Source: Caulobacteraceae bacterium (lineage in GTDB: Bacteria > Pseudomonadota > Alphaproteobacteria > Caulobacterales > Caulobacteraceae). From it: a DNA stretch of 64,000 bases. The notes under the pieces are model-generated. The model made no database searches, was not told where the DNA came from, and saw nothing but the letters and a program-made list of their open reading frames with translations. A program made the position numbers and the translations under genes. Positions 20,731 through 29,684 of the stretch are shown here, one piece after another; the stretch's first letter is position 1, and the number at the start of each line of letters is the position of its first letter. The stretch is from the NCBI GenBank assembly GCA_019695035.1, contig JAIBAU010000009.1, positions 28,286 through 92,285 of the forward strand. The letters are read 5' to 3'.

Positions 20731-22529
20731 CGGACGCCGCCATCGCCGCCTCGGCGCCCTACGAAGAACTGCTCCGATCCTCCCGCGCCGAACTGGTCCT
20801 GCGGGATGGCTGGGTGTTGGGACGTTATCCGGCGGTCTCGCTGACTCCGCCGATCGACTGGAGCTTCAAGGACGAAGCCAGCCGATCACACAACTACCAC
20901 CTGCACGCGCTCGACCTGATTGACCCACTGCTGGCGGCTCACTCCGCTGGGGAAAGCGATCGGCCTTACCTGGAGCACGCGCTGGCGGTCGCCATGGACT
21001 GGGTGGAAAATCATCCGGCTCCCGACACGCCGGACCGATCGCCGATGGCCTGGTACGACATGGCCGTGGGTCTTCGGGCCTACCGGCTGGCCTACGTCTA
21101 TGACGAAGCCCGCCGACTGGGAGTCGGCACGGATGCGCAACGAAACGCCCTGAGAGCTTCGCTGGAGGCCCACCGGGCCAACCTCGTCGACGATGAGCAT
21201 TTCGCTGCTCACTCGAACCATGGGCTCTATCAGGCCTCAGGCCAGCTCGCGATGGCTCGGCGCCTGTCCGACATCCCCGGCATGGACGCCGCGGCGCAGC
21301 AAGCTCGCGAGCGTCTGGTCGCGGCGATCACCGCCCAGTTCACGCCCGAGGGCATCCACAAGGAACATTCTCCCGGCTACCACCTCCGGGTGCTCGAAAC
21401 CCTGTCGGGCGCCGAGCGCGCCGGCCTCCTCGATACGCCGGAACTGCAAAAGGTGGTGTCCGACGCCCGCGAGGCGATGAGCTGGTTCGTCAAGCCCGAC
21501 GGACGCCTGATCAATATCGGCGACACCGACGAGAGCCGCGCCCTGCCCTCGCTGCTCAAGGGACTGTCGCCTGAAGGGTTCAAGGCGTTCCCGAGGTCCG
21601 GCTATGTCGTCGCCCGCTCGCCCGGCTTCTACTTTGTGCAGACCCTGGCCTACCACTCGCGCACCCACAAACAGGCCGACGATTTGAGCTTCGTGTGGGG
21701 CGAGCACGGCCGGGACGTCCTGATCGACGCAGGCCGTTACGGCTACCGGGGACGCACCCAGCCTGGCTCGGACCTGTGGAAGCGGGGCTTCTGGTACGGA
21801 GATCCCAACCGGGTCTTCGTGGAATCGACCCATGCCCACAACACCGTCGAGATCGGGGGCGAGAGCTATAATCGGCGCGAGGAGCAACCGTACGGCTCGG
21901 CGCTAATCGCCGCCGAGCTGACCTATGACGGCCTTGTTGTCTCGGTAGGCGAGGTCGATCACGGGGCGCAGGGCAAGCACCGGCGCCTGCTGATCCTGAG
22001 TCCCGGACAGTGGCTGGTGTTGGTGGATCGCGTGGAGCCGGTCGTCCCCGCGGCGAAGTCACGGAAGGGCGGGCTGCTTGGCCTATTCGGGGGCGGCGGC
22101 GGGGGGATCACCTATCGGCAGTGGTTTCACTTCGCCCCGGAATTCAAGGTCTGGCCCCTGTCCGCCTCGTCCTTTGCGGCTGAGGATCCGACCTATGAAA
22201 CGCGAGTGCGCTGCGTGTCCCTCGCGCCCGGAGTGGTGGCGTCGGATGTTTTTGTCGGCCAGACCGAGCCGCGGATGCAGGGGTGGACCTCGCCTCGCGA
22301 CGGCAAGATGGAGCCGGCGCCCGCGGTGGCGATGGAGACCAGCGCTTCGGGAACAGCCATGTTCGTCACTCTCATGACCTTGAGCGTGGAAGATCTGAAG
22401 CCGGGCGGCTGCCAGGTCGAGAACGACGGCGACCGGCTGAAACTGTCATGGAGCGCCGACGGCTTGGCGATGAAACTGTCGATCGACGGCTTCCTGCAGA
22501 ATAGCGCGCCACACATCGAACTGGGCTGA
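20727..22529 (+). CDS. Heparinase II/III family protein, no signal peptide (module copy 1)
   Basis: A 600-residue protein with an alpha/alpha toroid domain (WYDMAVGLRAYRLAYVYDEA, HSNHGLYQASGQLAMARR, HKEHSPGYHLRVLETL). A C-terminal heparinase II/III beta-sandwich follows (YHSRTHKQADDLSFVWGEHG, THAHNTVEIGGESYNR). The conserved His and Tyr residues expected of uronate lyases are present. The TTG start at 20727 overlaps the upstream stop (TTGA) and has GGAG about 11 bases upstream. No signal peptide is visible, unlike scavenging lyases. A glycine run (LFGGGGGGIT) interrupts the sandwich near residue 460. It may trim or edit the uronic-acid polymer in the cytoplasm. Confidence 0.85.
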   Translation: MTDAAIAASAPYEELLRSSRAELVLRDGWVLGRYPAVSLTPPIDWSFKDEASRSHNYHLHALDLIDPLLAAHSAGESDRPYLEHALAVAMDWVENHPAPDTPDRSPMAWYDMAVGLRAYRLAYVYDEARRLGVGTDAQRNALRASLEAHRANLVDDEHFAAHSNHGLYQASGQLAMARRLSDIPGMDAAAQQARERLVAAITAQFTPEGIHKEHSPGYHLRVLETLSGAERAGLLDTPELQKVVSDAREAMSWFVKPDGRLINIGDTDESRALPSLLKGLSPEGFKAFPRSGYVVARSPGFYFVQTLAYHSRTHKQADDLSFVWGEHGRDVLIDAGRYGYRGRTQPGSDLWKRGFWYGDPNRVFVESTHAHNTVEIGGESYNRREEQPYGSALIAAELTYDGLVVSVGEVDHGAQGKHRRLLILSPGQWLVLVDRVEPVVPAAKSRKGGLLGLFGGGGGGITYRQWFHFAPEFKVWPLSASSFAAEDPTYETRVRCVSLAPGVVASDVFVGQTEPRMQGWTSPRDGKMEPAPAVAMETSASGTAMFVTLMTLSVEDLKPGGCQVENDGDRLKLSWSADGLAMKLSIDGFLQNSAPHIELG

Positions 22530-22534
22530 CGGCC

Positions 22535-23965
22535 TCAGAAGAACGCAATCTCCCACCGAAGCAGTCGTGGCCCCCGTGCAAAGACGTCGCGGACGCCGCG
22601 GAAGCTGAAGAACACCCCGTCCAGGGCTTTGCGACTGGCGCGGGAATAGGTGAAGCCTGTCGAAGCCTCGGCCCAGTTGTCGAACTGGACGAAGCGGTGG
22701 ACGCGGTTGAGTTCGTCCTTGAACACCAGCCAGCTCTCCGGGCGGTAGGTCACCGCTTTCGCCTTCGCTTCCGAAATGAAGAGCCAGGCCGGACCGACGT
22801 CGACGATCGAACGGATCGGCGGACCGCAGAAGCCGATCTCCTCGGGAATCCAGGGGCCGTCTGCGCGCGCCTTGAAGATGCGCGATCCCACCCTTGGGTG
22901 GTCGCCGTTGTCCCAGTCGCCGACATTGCCCAACCAGTCGTCCGCGCCCCAGATAACCCAGCCGTCGTGGAATACCTGATCGGTAAGACGCTGGACCGCG
23001 CGCGGATTGCAGTTGCGGTGCAAGGGGCCGACCGTCTCCGTGGCGGTGATGTCGCGCCAGGTGTCTCCGTCGTCGTCGCTGACCCAGACAAAGACCTCCG
23101 CGGCGCGGTCTCCCGAGGTGAGCCACCACCGGCGAGGGCGGGTCGGATCGGGCGCAACGGTATGCAGATGTCTCACCTGTTCCGCCGAAACCTGGAAACA
23201 GACGTCCCATGTCTTTCCGTCGTCGCGGGACCGGAACACCCTGGGGTCGGACACCAGCTGGTCGGTCAGAGGCAGCTTTTCCGCATTGCCGTACTTGCCC
23301 CGATTGACGGGGTATTCCGCGAACAGGATCACCCCATCCTTCTCGCCGATGGCGCAGGACCCGTGCCAGGCGGAGACCGTCTCGAGGGGTTCTCCGGCGG
23401 GCTTCCAGTCGGGGGAGTAGCGCCGGATGACGACGCGGGTATGGGCGTCCCCGGGGCTCGCGGCGGCGAAGGTCGCGACCAGCTTGTGGCCCGTCGAGGT
23501 GACAAAGGCATGTTCGACCGGCTCGGCCCCTTCCAGGGGATAAGCCTTCCACGTCTCGCCCAGGTCGTGGGACTCGTAGGCGCTTGTGTCCGCAACGGCG
23601 ACCACCGTGCGACTGGGTGAACCGTCAGCATTAAGCGGGTGATGACAGAAGCCGATCTTGCCCGAGGGTCCGATGCGTGGAGAGGAAAGCTTCAGGACCG
23701 CGCGGGTAGGAAAGCTCGTCCGGTCGAAGGGGACTGCATAGTCTTTCACCTGACCCTGGTCGGGCCCCTTGGAGGCCGCCAGGTGAGGCAGGGCAGGCCC
23801 CCTGCGCACGGGAGTCTCCGCCGGAGCCCCTGGCACGGCGGGTGGTAGCGGCGGGCGCAAGCCTTGATTGCGGAAAAAGCGAGCGACACCCTTTTTGACG
23901 CGCGACCAAAAGGGCGCTCTCTGGGCAAATCCGCCGTTGCGGGTGGCGTCAGGCTGTCGTTCCAA
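22535..23965 (-). CDS. Asp-box (BNR repeat) beta-propeller protein, sialidase-like, no signal peptide
   Basis: A 476-residue protein with three clear Asp-box repeats of the S-x-D-x-G-x-T-W type: SHDLGETW (132-139), SRDDGKTW (about 246) and SDDDGDTW (about 298). These mark a sialidase-type beta-propeller. Residues 20-75 are basic and Pro-rich. The FRIP arginine motif of true sialidases is not evident, so the hydrolase activity is uncertain. The TTG start is supported by GAGG at a 7-base spacing. The gene lies opposite to its neighbours, between the two GT4-heparinase modules. It ends 5 bases from the first module. Confidence 0.72.
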   Translation of the reverse strand: MERQPDATRNGGFAQRAPFWSRVKKGVARFFRNQGLRPPLPPAVPGAPAETPVRRGPALPHLAASKGPDQGQVKDYAVPFDRTSFPTRAVLKLSSPRIGPSGKIGFCHHPLNADGSPSRTVVAVADTSAYESHDLGETWKAYPLEGAEPVEHAFVTSTGHKLVATFAAASPGDAHTRVVIRRYSPDWKPAGEPLETVSAWHGSCAIGEKDGVILFAEYPVNRGKYGNAEKLPLTDQLVSDPRVFRSRDDGKTWDVCFQVSAEQVRHLHTVAPDPTRPRRWWLTSGDRAAEVFVWVSDDDGDTWRDITATETVGPLHRNCNPRAVQRLTDQVFHDGWVIWGADDWLGNVGDWDNGDHPRVGSRIFKARADGPWIPEEIGFCGPPIRSIVDVGPAWLFISEAKAKAVTYRPESWLVFKDELNRVHRFVQFDNWAEASTGFTYSRASRKALDGVFFSFRGVRDVFARGPRLLRWEIAFF

Positions 23966-24012
23966 CTATCAACCTCAGAGGGTTCGCGCAGGCAATGCGG
24001 GAGCCTTGATAG
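23966..24012. promoter_or_regulatory. Separated inverted repeat in the divergent gap between the Asp-box gene and GT4 copy 2
   Basis: CTATCAA (23966-23972) and TTGATAG (24006-24012) form a perfect 7-base inverted repeat 33 bases apart. They lie in the 94-base divergent gap. They could be operator half-sites controlling both directions. Chance occurrence cannot be excluded. Confidence 0.2.
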
Positions 24013-24059
24013 GCCGGAATGGACATGACAAGAAGCCCGGCGCCTGGGCCTAGCTCTCG

Positions 24060-26060
24060 ATGAACACCAAAGTGACGCGTACCCCCTCACGAACTGCGAC
24101 GTCGAAAGCATCGACCGCCAAGGCTGCCGGAAAGGCAGGCAAGACGGCTGGCCGCGCCAAGCCGCCTAGCGGGCGTACGGCCAAGCCGAAGAACGGGCAG
24201 ACCGTTGCGGAGACTCAGAAGGCCGAAGGCGCCGTGGCGTCCGAGATCCAGCTTCAGGTGCTGCGGGCCGAGACCGCCTACCTGCGCCAGCGCCTTGTGG
24301 ATACAGAAGATCAACTGGCCCGCCTGAAGGCCACCGTCTCCTATCGCCTCGGCGAAACGCTGATCCAGACTCGCAGCTTCAGCGACTTCCTTAAGCTTCC
24401 CGGCAAGCTCGCCGACCTGCGCAACGTGTCGGTCGAGAAGCGGCGGAGCGGCAAGGGGACCGCCGGCCAGACCGTGCAACAGGACCGTCTCGCCGCGCGC
24501 GACCGCCGGGCTCAGGCGGCGAACCGGGCGGCCGGCTTGACGGCCCGCGCCAAGGCGCTTCGGCAGACCGATCTCGCCCAGGCCATTCAACTCGGCGAGG
24601 AGGCAGTCGAACTCGAGCCGAAGGGCTACCGCCTGAAGTGGCTGGCCAGCCTGATGTACGACGCGGGTATGGTCGAACGGCCGGCCGCGCTCATGGAGCG
24701 CGCCTGGGAGGTCGGTGAGACCTTCACGCCAGACCAGTCCGCACGCCTGGAAATGCTTCGCGGAATGATCCGCATCCGACGCGAAGGGCTGCGCCTCCCC
24801 GAACGGGCGACCCAACCCGCATGGGAACCTGCGTCGCATACCGTGGCCTATGTCGCGGCCAGTTCATTGCCCCACCACATCTCGGGTTACACCCTGCGTA
24901 CGCAGGACCTTATCCGGGCCATCGACGGCGCCGGATGGAGGGTCGAGGCTTTCACTCGCGCCGGTTATCCCTGGGACCGCCGAGACGCAGTGAAGGTCCA
25001 GCCCGGCGCCCTGACCTATCCGGTCGCCGACGTCACCTACACGCGACTGGAGGGGCCCGGGTCGAACCGGACGCCGTTTGACGTCTACGTCGAAGCCGCG
25101 GCGCAGAGTCTGCTTGCCCAGTTGAAGACCCGGCGACCGGCGATCATCCACGCCGCGTCCAACTACGTGAACGCTCTACCGGCGCTGGTGGCCGCGCGCC
25201 GGGCCGGCTTGCCTTTCGTCTACGAGGTGCGCGGCCTGTGGGAATTGACCGCCGCCCAGCGCACCGTGACCGGAGAGGCCTCGGAACGCTTCGAACAGTC
25301 GCGCGATCTCGAGATCATGGTCGCGCGCGAAGCTGACGAGGTTCTGGCGATCAACGAGGCTCTCAAACAGGAGCTCGTTCGCCGCGGGGTCCCGGCGGAA
25401 CGCATCGCCATCGCCCCCAACAGCGTGGACGTGGAACGGTTCCAACCGGCCGAGCGCGACGAAGAGCTCAAGCAGATGCTCGGCCTCGATGACCGCTTCG
25501 TGCTGGGCTTCGTCGGATCCGTGGTCGACTACGAGGGCCTGGACGACGCAGTCGAGGCCTTGGCCTTGCTTGAGCAGGGAGGCGTTCATGCCGGCCTTCT
25601 CATCGTCGGCGGTGGGGCGGCTGAACAGGCGATTGCGGAACGGGCGCGGGAGCGCGGCCTAGAGAACCTCGTGGTGATGACCGGCCGGGTGGGCCCGGAC
25701 GTCGTGCCACGCTACTACTCAATCATCGATGCGGCGGTCTTCCCGCGCAAGCCGTCCGCCGTCACCGAGACGGTCTCGCCGCTGAAGCCGCTGGAGGCCA
25801 TGGCCATGGCGAAGCCCGTCGTGGCCTCAAACGTGGCTGCGCTCGCCGAAATGATCCAGGACGGCGAGACGGGGCTGCTGTTCCAGAAGGGCGATGTGAC
25901 CGCACTGGCGGCCGCCCTCGCCCGCCTCGCCCGCGATGCGGACCTCTGCGCCCGGCTCGGGAGCAGCGGACGGCGTTTCGTAGAGACGCAGCGCACGTGG
26001 GGCTCGACCGCCAGAGCGGTTGCGGCGGCCTACGACCAGTTGCTTCGCAAGCATGGATGA
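24060..26060 (+). CDS. GT4 glycosyltransferase with basic tail and N-terminal coiled coil (module copy 2)
   Basis: A 666-residue paralogue of the protein at 18763-20730. Residues 1-55 are Lys/Ala/Thr-rich and disordered-looking. A coiled coil (about 60-95) leads into VSYRLGETLIQTRSFSDF, matching copy 1. The GT-B domain starts at about residue 260 (YVAASSLPHHISGYTLRT) and includes VRGLWELTAAQRTVTGEASE and LKPLEAMAMAKPVVASNVA. The basic tail could contact membrane or glycan; this is a guess. The stop overlaps the start of the second heparinase-like gene by 8 bases. Divergence from copy 1 suggests a different acceptor or linkage. Confidence 0.87.
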   Translation: MNTKVTRTPSRTATSKASTAKAAGKAGKTAGRAKPPSGRTAKPKNGQTVAETQKAEGAVASEIQLQVLRAETAYLRQRLVDTEDQLARLKATVSYRLGETLIQTRSFSDFLKLPGKLADLRNVSVEKRRSGKGTAGQTVQQDRLAARDRRAQAANRAAGLTARAKALRQTDLAQAIQLGEEAVELEPKGYRLKWLASLMYDAGMVERPAALMERAWEVGETFTPDQSARLEMLRGMIRIRREGLRLPERATQPAWEPASHTVAYVAASSLPHHISGYTLRTQDLIRAIDGAGWRVEAFTRAGYPWDRRDAVKVQPGALTYPVADVTYTRLEGPGSNRTPFDVYVEAAAQSLLAQLKTRRPAIIHAASNYVNALPALVAARRAGLPFVYEVRGLWELTAAQRTVTGEASERFEQSRDLEIMVAREADEVLAINEALKQELVRRGVPAERIAIAPNSVDVERFQPAERDEELKQMLGLDDRFVLGFVGSVVDYEGLDDAVEALALLEQGGVHAGLLIVGGGAAEQAIAERARERGLENLVVMTGRVGPDVVPRYYSIIDAAVFPRKPSAVTETVSPLKPLEAMAMAKPVVASNVAALAEMIQDGETGLLFQKGDVTALAAALARLARDADLCARLGSSGRRFVETQRTWGSTARAVAAAYDQLLRKHG

Positions 26061-28023
26061 GGCCGCACCGGTCCGGCCCAAACCCGCCAATCCGGTCGCA
26101 CAGTGGGGCCGGATTTTTCGACCGGCCCTGACGGCCGATTTCATCCGGCAGTCGGTTCGCGCCCGGCCTCAACGGCCGTACGAGCTGCTGGAGATGACCC
26201 CGATGGTCGCGGAGCCGCAGCTCGCGGCCCGAAGCCAGCGGCTGATCGCCGAGGGCTGGTCCTCCGCCGGCAGAGTCTATTCGCTCAAACCACCGATGCC
26301 CTGGACGACGCTGGAGCGGGGTCCGGCCTTCGATATCAACAGCTGGAAGCCGCTGACCCGCCTGCTCGCGACCTACAGCCTGATGGGGGTCCGCACTCTC
26401 TTCGATGCCGGCTACGCAGTGATCCGGGACTGGGTGGAGACCTTTCACCCGGCCACCACGGGGGTAGAGACCCCGAAGGATCTCGACGCCTTCGTCGGCC
26501 AGGTCGACGATCCCGTCTGGTACGACATGAGCGTGGGCGTGCGAGCGTACCGCCTGGCCTATGCGCTGGAAGTGCGGGCCCGCGATGAAGACGCGACCGA
26601 CGATGAGTTGGAGCTGCTGGCCGCCTGCCTCTACTTCCACCTCGAGGCATTGGCGCGGCCAAGGTTCTTCAAGGGGCATTCGAACCATGGCCTGTATCAG
26701 GCGCTGGGGCAGCTTTCCGTCGCGCAGCGCTTCCACGACTGGCCCAAGATGCGGGAGTACGCGGCGCTTTCTTCACGGCGCCTCGAGCAGATGATCGGAG
26801 AGCACTTCTTCGCCTCCGGCGTGCACAACGAACATTCACCGGGCTACCACTACATGTTGCTGGGAACGTTCGTCGGGGCGAGGAACTCCGGCGTTCTGAC
26901 GGACGCCGGCTTCATCCGGATGCTCGAGCGAATGGAGGAAGCGCTTACGTGGATGATCATGCCGGACTCGACCACGGTCCCGCTTGGCGACACGGACGTG
27001 GTTTCGGTCTGGCGCAGGCCGGCCCTCGCTCAGGCTTACGCGAACCGGGAGCTCCAGTACCTGCTGTCGAGCGGGAAGACCGGGCTCGAGCCAAAGGCTG
27101 GCGTGCGTGCATGGGTCGACGCGGGGTATGCCTTCGCCCGGCTGAAGGCGGAGGGCGCGACCACGGAAGAGCCCCGCTGGAGCTATCTTGCCCAGACGGC
27201 CGGCTTCCACTCCCGCACCCACAAGCAGGCCGACGACATGGCTTTCCACTGGTGGGACAAGGGGCGCAACCTATTGGTGGATCCGGGCCGCTACGCCTTT
27301 GCGGGCAAGACCCGGCCAGACTCCGACCTGTTCCGCGAGGGATTCTGGTATTCGGATCCGCGGCGCATCTATGTCGAGACAACACGAGCTCACAATACGG
27401 TGGAGGTCGACGGCCGCAGCTTCCCGCGCGTCGATGTTGAGCCCTATGGATCGGGGGTCGTGCAGGCTGTCGAGATCGAGGGATTGGCGCTGCTGGAAAC
27501 CCGGCTGACGCACTTCAGCACGATCGACCATCGGCGCATCCTGATCCTCAGGCCCGGTGCATTCCTGCTTTGTCTGGACTGGCTGCAAGACCGCGAGGGC
27601 CGGCCGCACCATTTCTCCCAGCGCTTCCATCTCGCCGCCGACCTGACCGCCGCGGCCGGGCCCCGGGGAACCCTGGTCGCCCGCGCCGCCGACGGCCTCG
27701 CTCTCAGTGCAGCCGATCTGACCGGCAAGGCCACACTGTCGGCCGTCGACCGCGGACGAGAGGAACCGGAGCTTCTGGGGTGGATGGCGGACAAGGCCAA
27801 CAGCTTCGTGCCAACCACGACCTTCGCCTTCGAGCAGACGGGACCGGAAGCGGTTTTCGCCACCGCTTTCAGCTTCGCCGCTGACACCAAGATCCCCCCC
27901 GGCACCTCGCGGATCGGTCGAGAAGGGCCGTGGCGCTTCAACTGGATCGCCGACGGCCGTCGCTGGGCGGTTTCCCTCAGGGAAGACCGCGACCAGCCCA
28001 TTTCGGCCCGCCTCGACGCCTGA
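26053..28023 (+). CDS. Heparinase II/III family protein, no signal peptide (module copy 2)
   Basis: A 656-residue paralogue of the protein at 20727-22529. Matching blocks are WYDMSVGVRAYRLAYALE, HSNHGLYQALGQLSVAQR, HNEHSPGYHYMLLGTF, FHSRTHKQADDMAFHWWDKG and TTRAHNTVEVDGRSFPR. The N-terminus MDEAAPVRPKPANPVAQWG carries no signal peptide. The ATG at 26053 lies 8 bases inside the upstream GT4 gene, indicating translational coupling. Family members are polysaccharide lyases acting on uronic-acid glycans. Here the context suggests processing of the capsule polymer. Activity has to be inferred, since only fold-level conservation is visible. Confidence 0.85.
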   Translation: MDEAAPVRPKPANPVAQWGRIFRPALTADFIRQSVRARPQRPYELLEMTPMVAEPQLAARSQRLIAEGWSSAGRVYSLKPPMPWTTLERGPAFDINSWKPLTRLLATYSLMGVRTLFDAGYAVIRDWVETFHPATTGVETPKDLDAFVGQVDDPVWYDMSVGVRAYRLAYALEVRARDEDATDDELELLAACLYFHLEALARPRFFKGHSNHGLYQALGQLSVAQRFHDWPKMREYAALSSRRLEQMIGEHFFASGVHNEHSPGYHYMLLGTFVGARNSGVLTDAGFIRMLERMEEALTWMIMPDSTTVPLGDTDVVSVWRRPALAQAYANRELQYLLSSGKTGLEPKAGVRAWVDAGYAFARLKAEGATTEEPRWSYLAQTAGFHSRTHKQADDMAFHWWDKGRNLLVDPGRYAFAGKTRPDSDLFREGFWYSDPRRIYVETTRAHNTVEVDGRSFPRVDVEPYGSGVVQAVEIEGLALLETRLTHFSTIDHRRILILRPGAFLLCLDWLQDREGRPHHFSQRFHLAADLTAAAGPRGTLVARAADGLALSAADLTGKATLSAVDRGREEPELLGWMADKANSFVPTTTFAFEQTGPEAVFATAFSFAADTKIPPGTSRIGREGPWRFNWIADGRRWAVSLREDRDQPISARLDA

Positions 28024-28025
28024 AG

Positions 28026-29684
28026 CTAGAGCCCGTCCACGGCTCGGGCGGCGATCGCGATCTGATAGAGGATCTGGGTAAAGTCCTTCACCAGCTCGAA
28101 GATTTTTGAATCCATCTTGGGCAGGACCAGGATCCGATCTCCGGGCTGGACCCGGCCATCCTCGCGGATGCCGCCGTCGGCTCGCAGGACAAGGACATGG
28201 CCCCGGTCAGCCTTGGGCGTGAAGCCCCCGGCCGCCTTTATGTAATCCGACACCCGCGTCGACCGGTGCAGGATCGACTGCGGCGCCTGCACCTCGCCGG
28301 CGATGGTCACCACCTGTGAGTATTCCGGGATGACAATCACGTCGTCGGGCTCCAGCAACACCCGGTTCCGGTCCTGGCCATTCAGGGTCACGATCCCCAG
28401 CGGTTCGATAGACCTGGCCCGGCTGACGAACTGGGTGATGAAGGCCGCTTCCTGGGTGCGCGCCGTGGCCTCTCCCGGAGTCCGCATCGGGGCCGTCAGG
28501 GCGGCCCGCTCCAGTCGGCGAAGGCTGTCCTCCAGCATGGCCTTCTGGGTCCGCCGGACGCTTTCTCGACGCAGGTAGATCGAATTCTGATCCGCCAGCG
28601 GGTCCACCTGGACCTGGGCCAGCACCTGGCCCACCGTAGCTCCCCGCTGAACGGTAAAGACAGAGGGCCCGTCGTGGGCGCCTTCGACACGGATCGCCAG
28701 GGTCTGGGCCCGCACGTCGCGCTCGAAGCGAACACGGTCGCCGTCCGCCACCGGCTGCCGGGCGAACTGGTCGATGGTCAGATAGGTGGCTACCGGCATC
28801 CGGTCGCGCGTGCCGATGAGCGCCGCGTGCGTCGTCTCCGGACGGGGCCGGGCGTACATCAGGATCTCCGAACCTGTTGTCGGGCCTTCCAGTTCGAAGG
28901 TGAAGGGCGCACGCACCGTACCCTCGACTGAGACGACCGGGCCCTGCTCGCCGACGACGATGGCGTCGCCGTTCCGAAACGAGAAGTCAGGCAGAGCCCC
29001 GGCGCGCAGGAACTCATACAGGTCAGCCACGGCCATGACCTGCCCGCCGCGAACAATCCGGATGTTGCGGTAGCTGCCGCGGTTCGGGTCGATGCCTCCC
29101 GCGCGCTGGAGCAGGGTCACGACACTGTCGCCGGCGCCGGCGGGATAGGCGCCCGGGCGGGCGACCGGTCCGGTCACCAGCACTTGGATCGGCGCGGCGA
29201 CCAGCGCCGAGGCGTAGACCCGCACATTCTCGTTATAGACCTTCCGCACGCCCGCGGTGACTGCAGCCTGCACGCCGCCGGCGCGCACGCCGCCCAGCGA
29301 TATGGGTCCCACGTTGGGAACGACGATGTTGCCGCGAGCGTCGAGCGACAGGTCCATCTCCTGGGTCACCGCGCCGTACAGCGACACGTGCACGCGGTCG
29401 CCGGGCTGCAAGATGTAGGATGGGTCGAGAATCTGGGGGCTGTAGCTAGGCGCGACGCCCTGGAAGATGTCGGCGCCGAGCGGCGCCGGTCGCTGGTTGG
29501 CCTGATCCTGCTGGGCAAGGACCCGCGGCCCCTCGGGGGCGGCCTGCTCCACCGGCGTCGGGGGCGGCGCGCCGCCAGTGTCCTGGGCCACCGTAGCGGC
29601 CGGGGCGACAAGGGCGGTCACGAGAAGGGCTGTCAGCACAAGCCGCATGCGGACGAGCGCGCGTGTCAGGGCGGCGACGTTCAT
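28026..29684 (-). CDS. kpsD: Capsule polysaccharide export outer-membrane protein (OPX, KpsD-like)
   Basis: A 552-residue secreted protein with a signal peptide (RLVLTALLVTALVAPAATVA) and no lipobox, as in KpsD. A Poly_export domain begins near residue 90 (DPSYILQPGDRVHVSLYGAV). Several SLBB-type segments follow, for example VLVTGPVARPGAYPAGAGDS, VSVEGTVRAPFTFELEG and VTIAGEVQAPQSILHRSTRV. It forms the periplasmic/outer-membrane conduit for the polymer. The start at 29684 has AAGGAG upstream and overlaps the stop of the kpsE-like gene (ATGA). It is the last gene of the minus-strand kpsMTED operon. Confidence 0.88.
   Translation of the reverse strand: MNVAALTRALVRMRLVLTALLVTALVAPAATVAQDTGGAPPPTPVEQAAPEGPRVLAQQDQANQRPAPLGADIFQGVAPSYSPQILDPSYILQPGDRVHVSLYGAVTQEMDLSLDARGNIVVPNVGPISLGGVRAGGVQAAVTAGVRKVYNENVRVYASALVAAPIQVLVTGPVARPGAYPAGAGDSVVTLLQRAGGIDPNRGSYRNIRIVRGGQVMAVADLYEFLRAGALPDFSFRNGDAIVVGEQGPVVSVEGTVRAPFTFELEGPTTGSEILMYARPRPETTHAALIGTRDRMPVATYLTIDQFARQPVADGDRVRFERDVRAQTLAIRVEGAHDGPSVFTVQRGATVGQVLAQVQVDPLADQNSIYLRRESVRRTQKAMLEDSLRRLERAALTAPMRTPGEATARTQEAAFITQFVSRARSIEPLGIVTLNGQDRNRVLLEPDDVIVIPEYSQVVTIAGEVQAPQSILHRSTRVSDYIKAAGGFTPKADRGHVLVLRADGGIREDGRVQPGDRILVLPKMDSKIFELVKDFTQILYQIAIAARAVDGL

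Noticed and set aside
22535..23965. Assignment of the Asp-box protein as a true exo-sialidase.
   Set aside because: Asp-boxes mark the propeller fold only. The FRIP arginine motif and an export signal are not visible.
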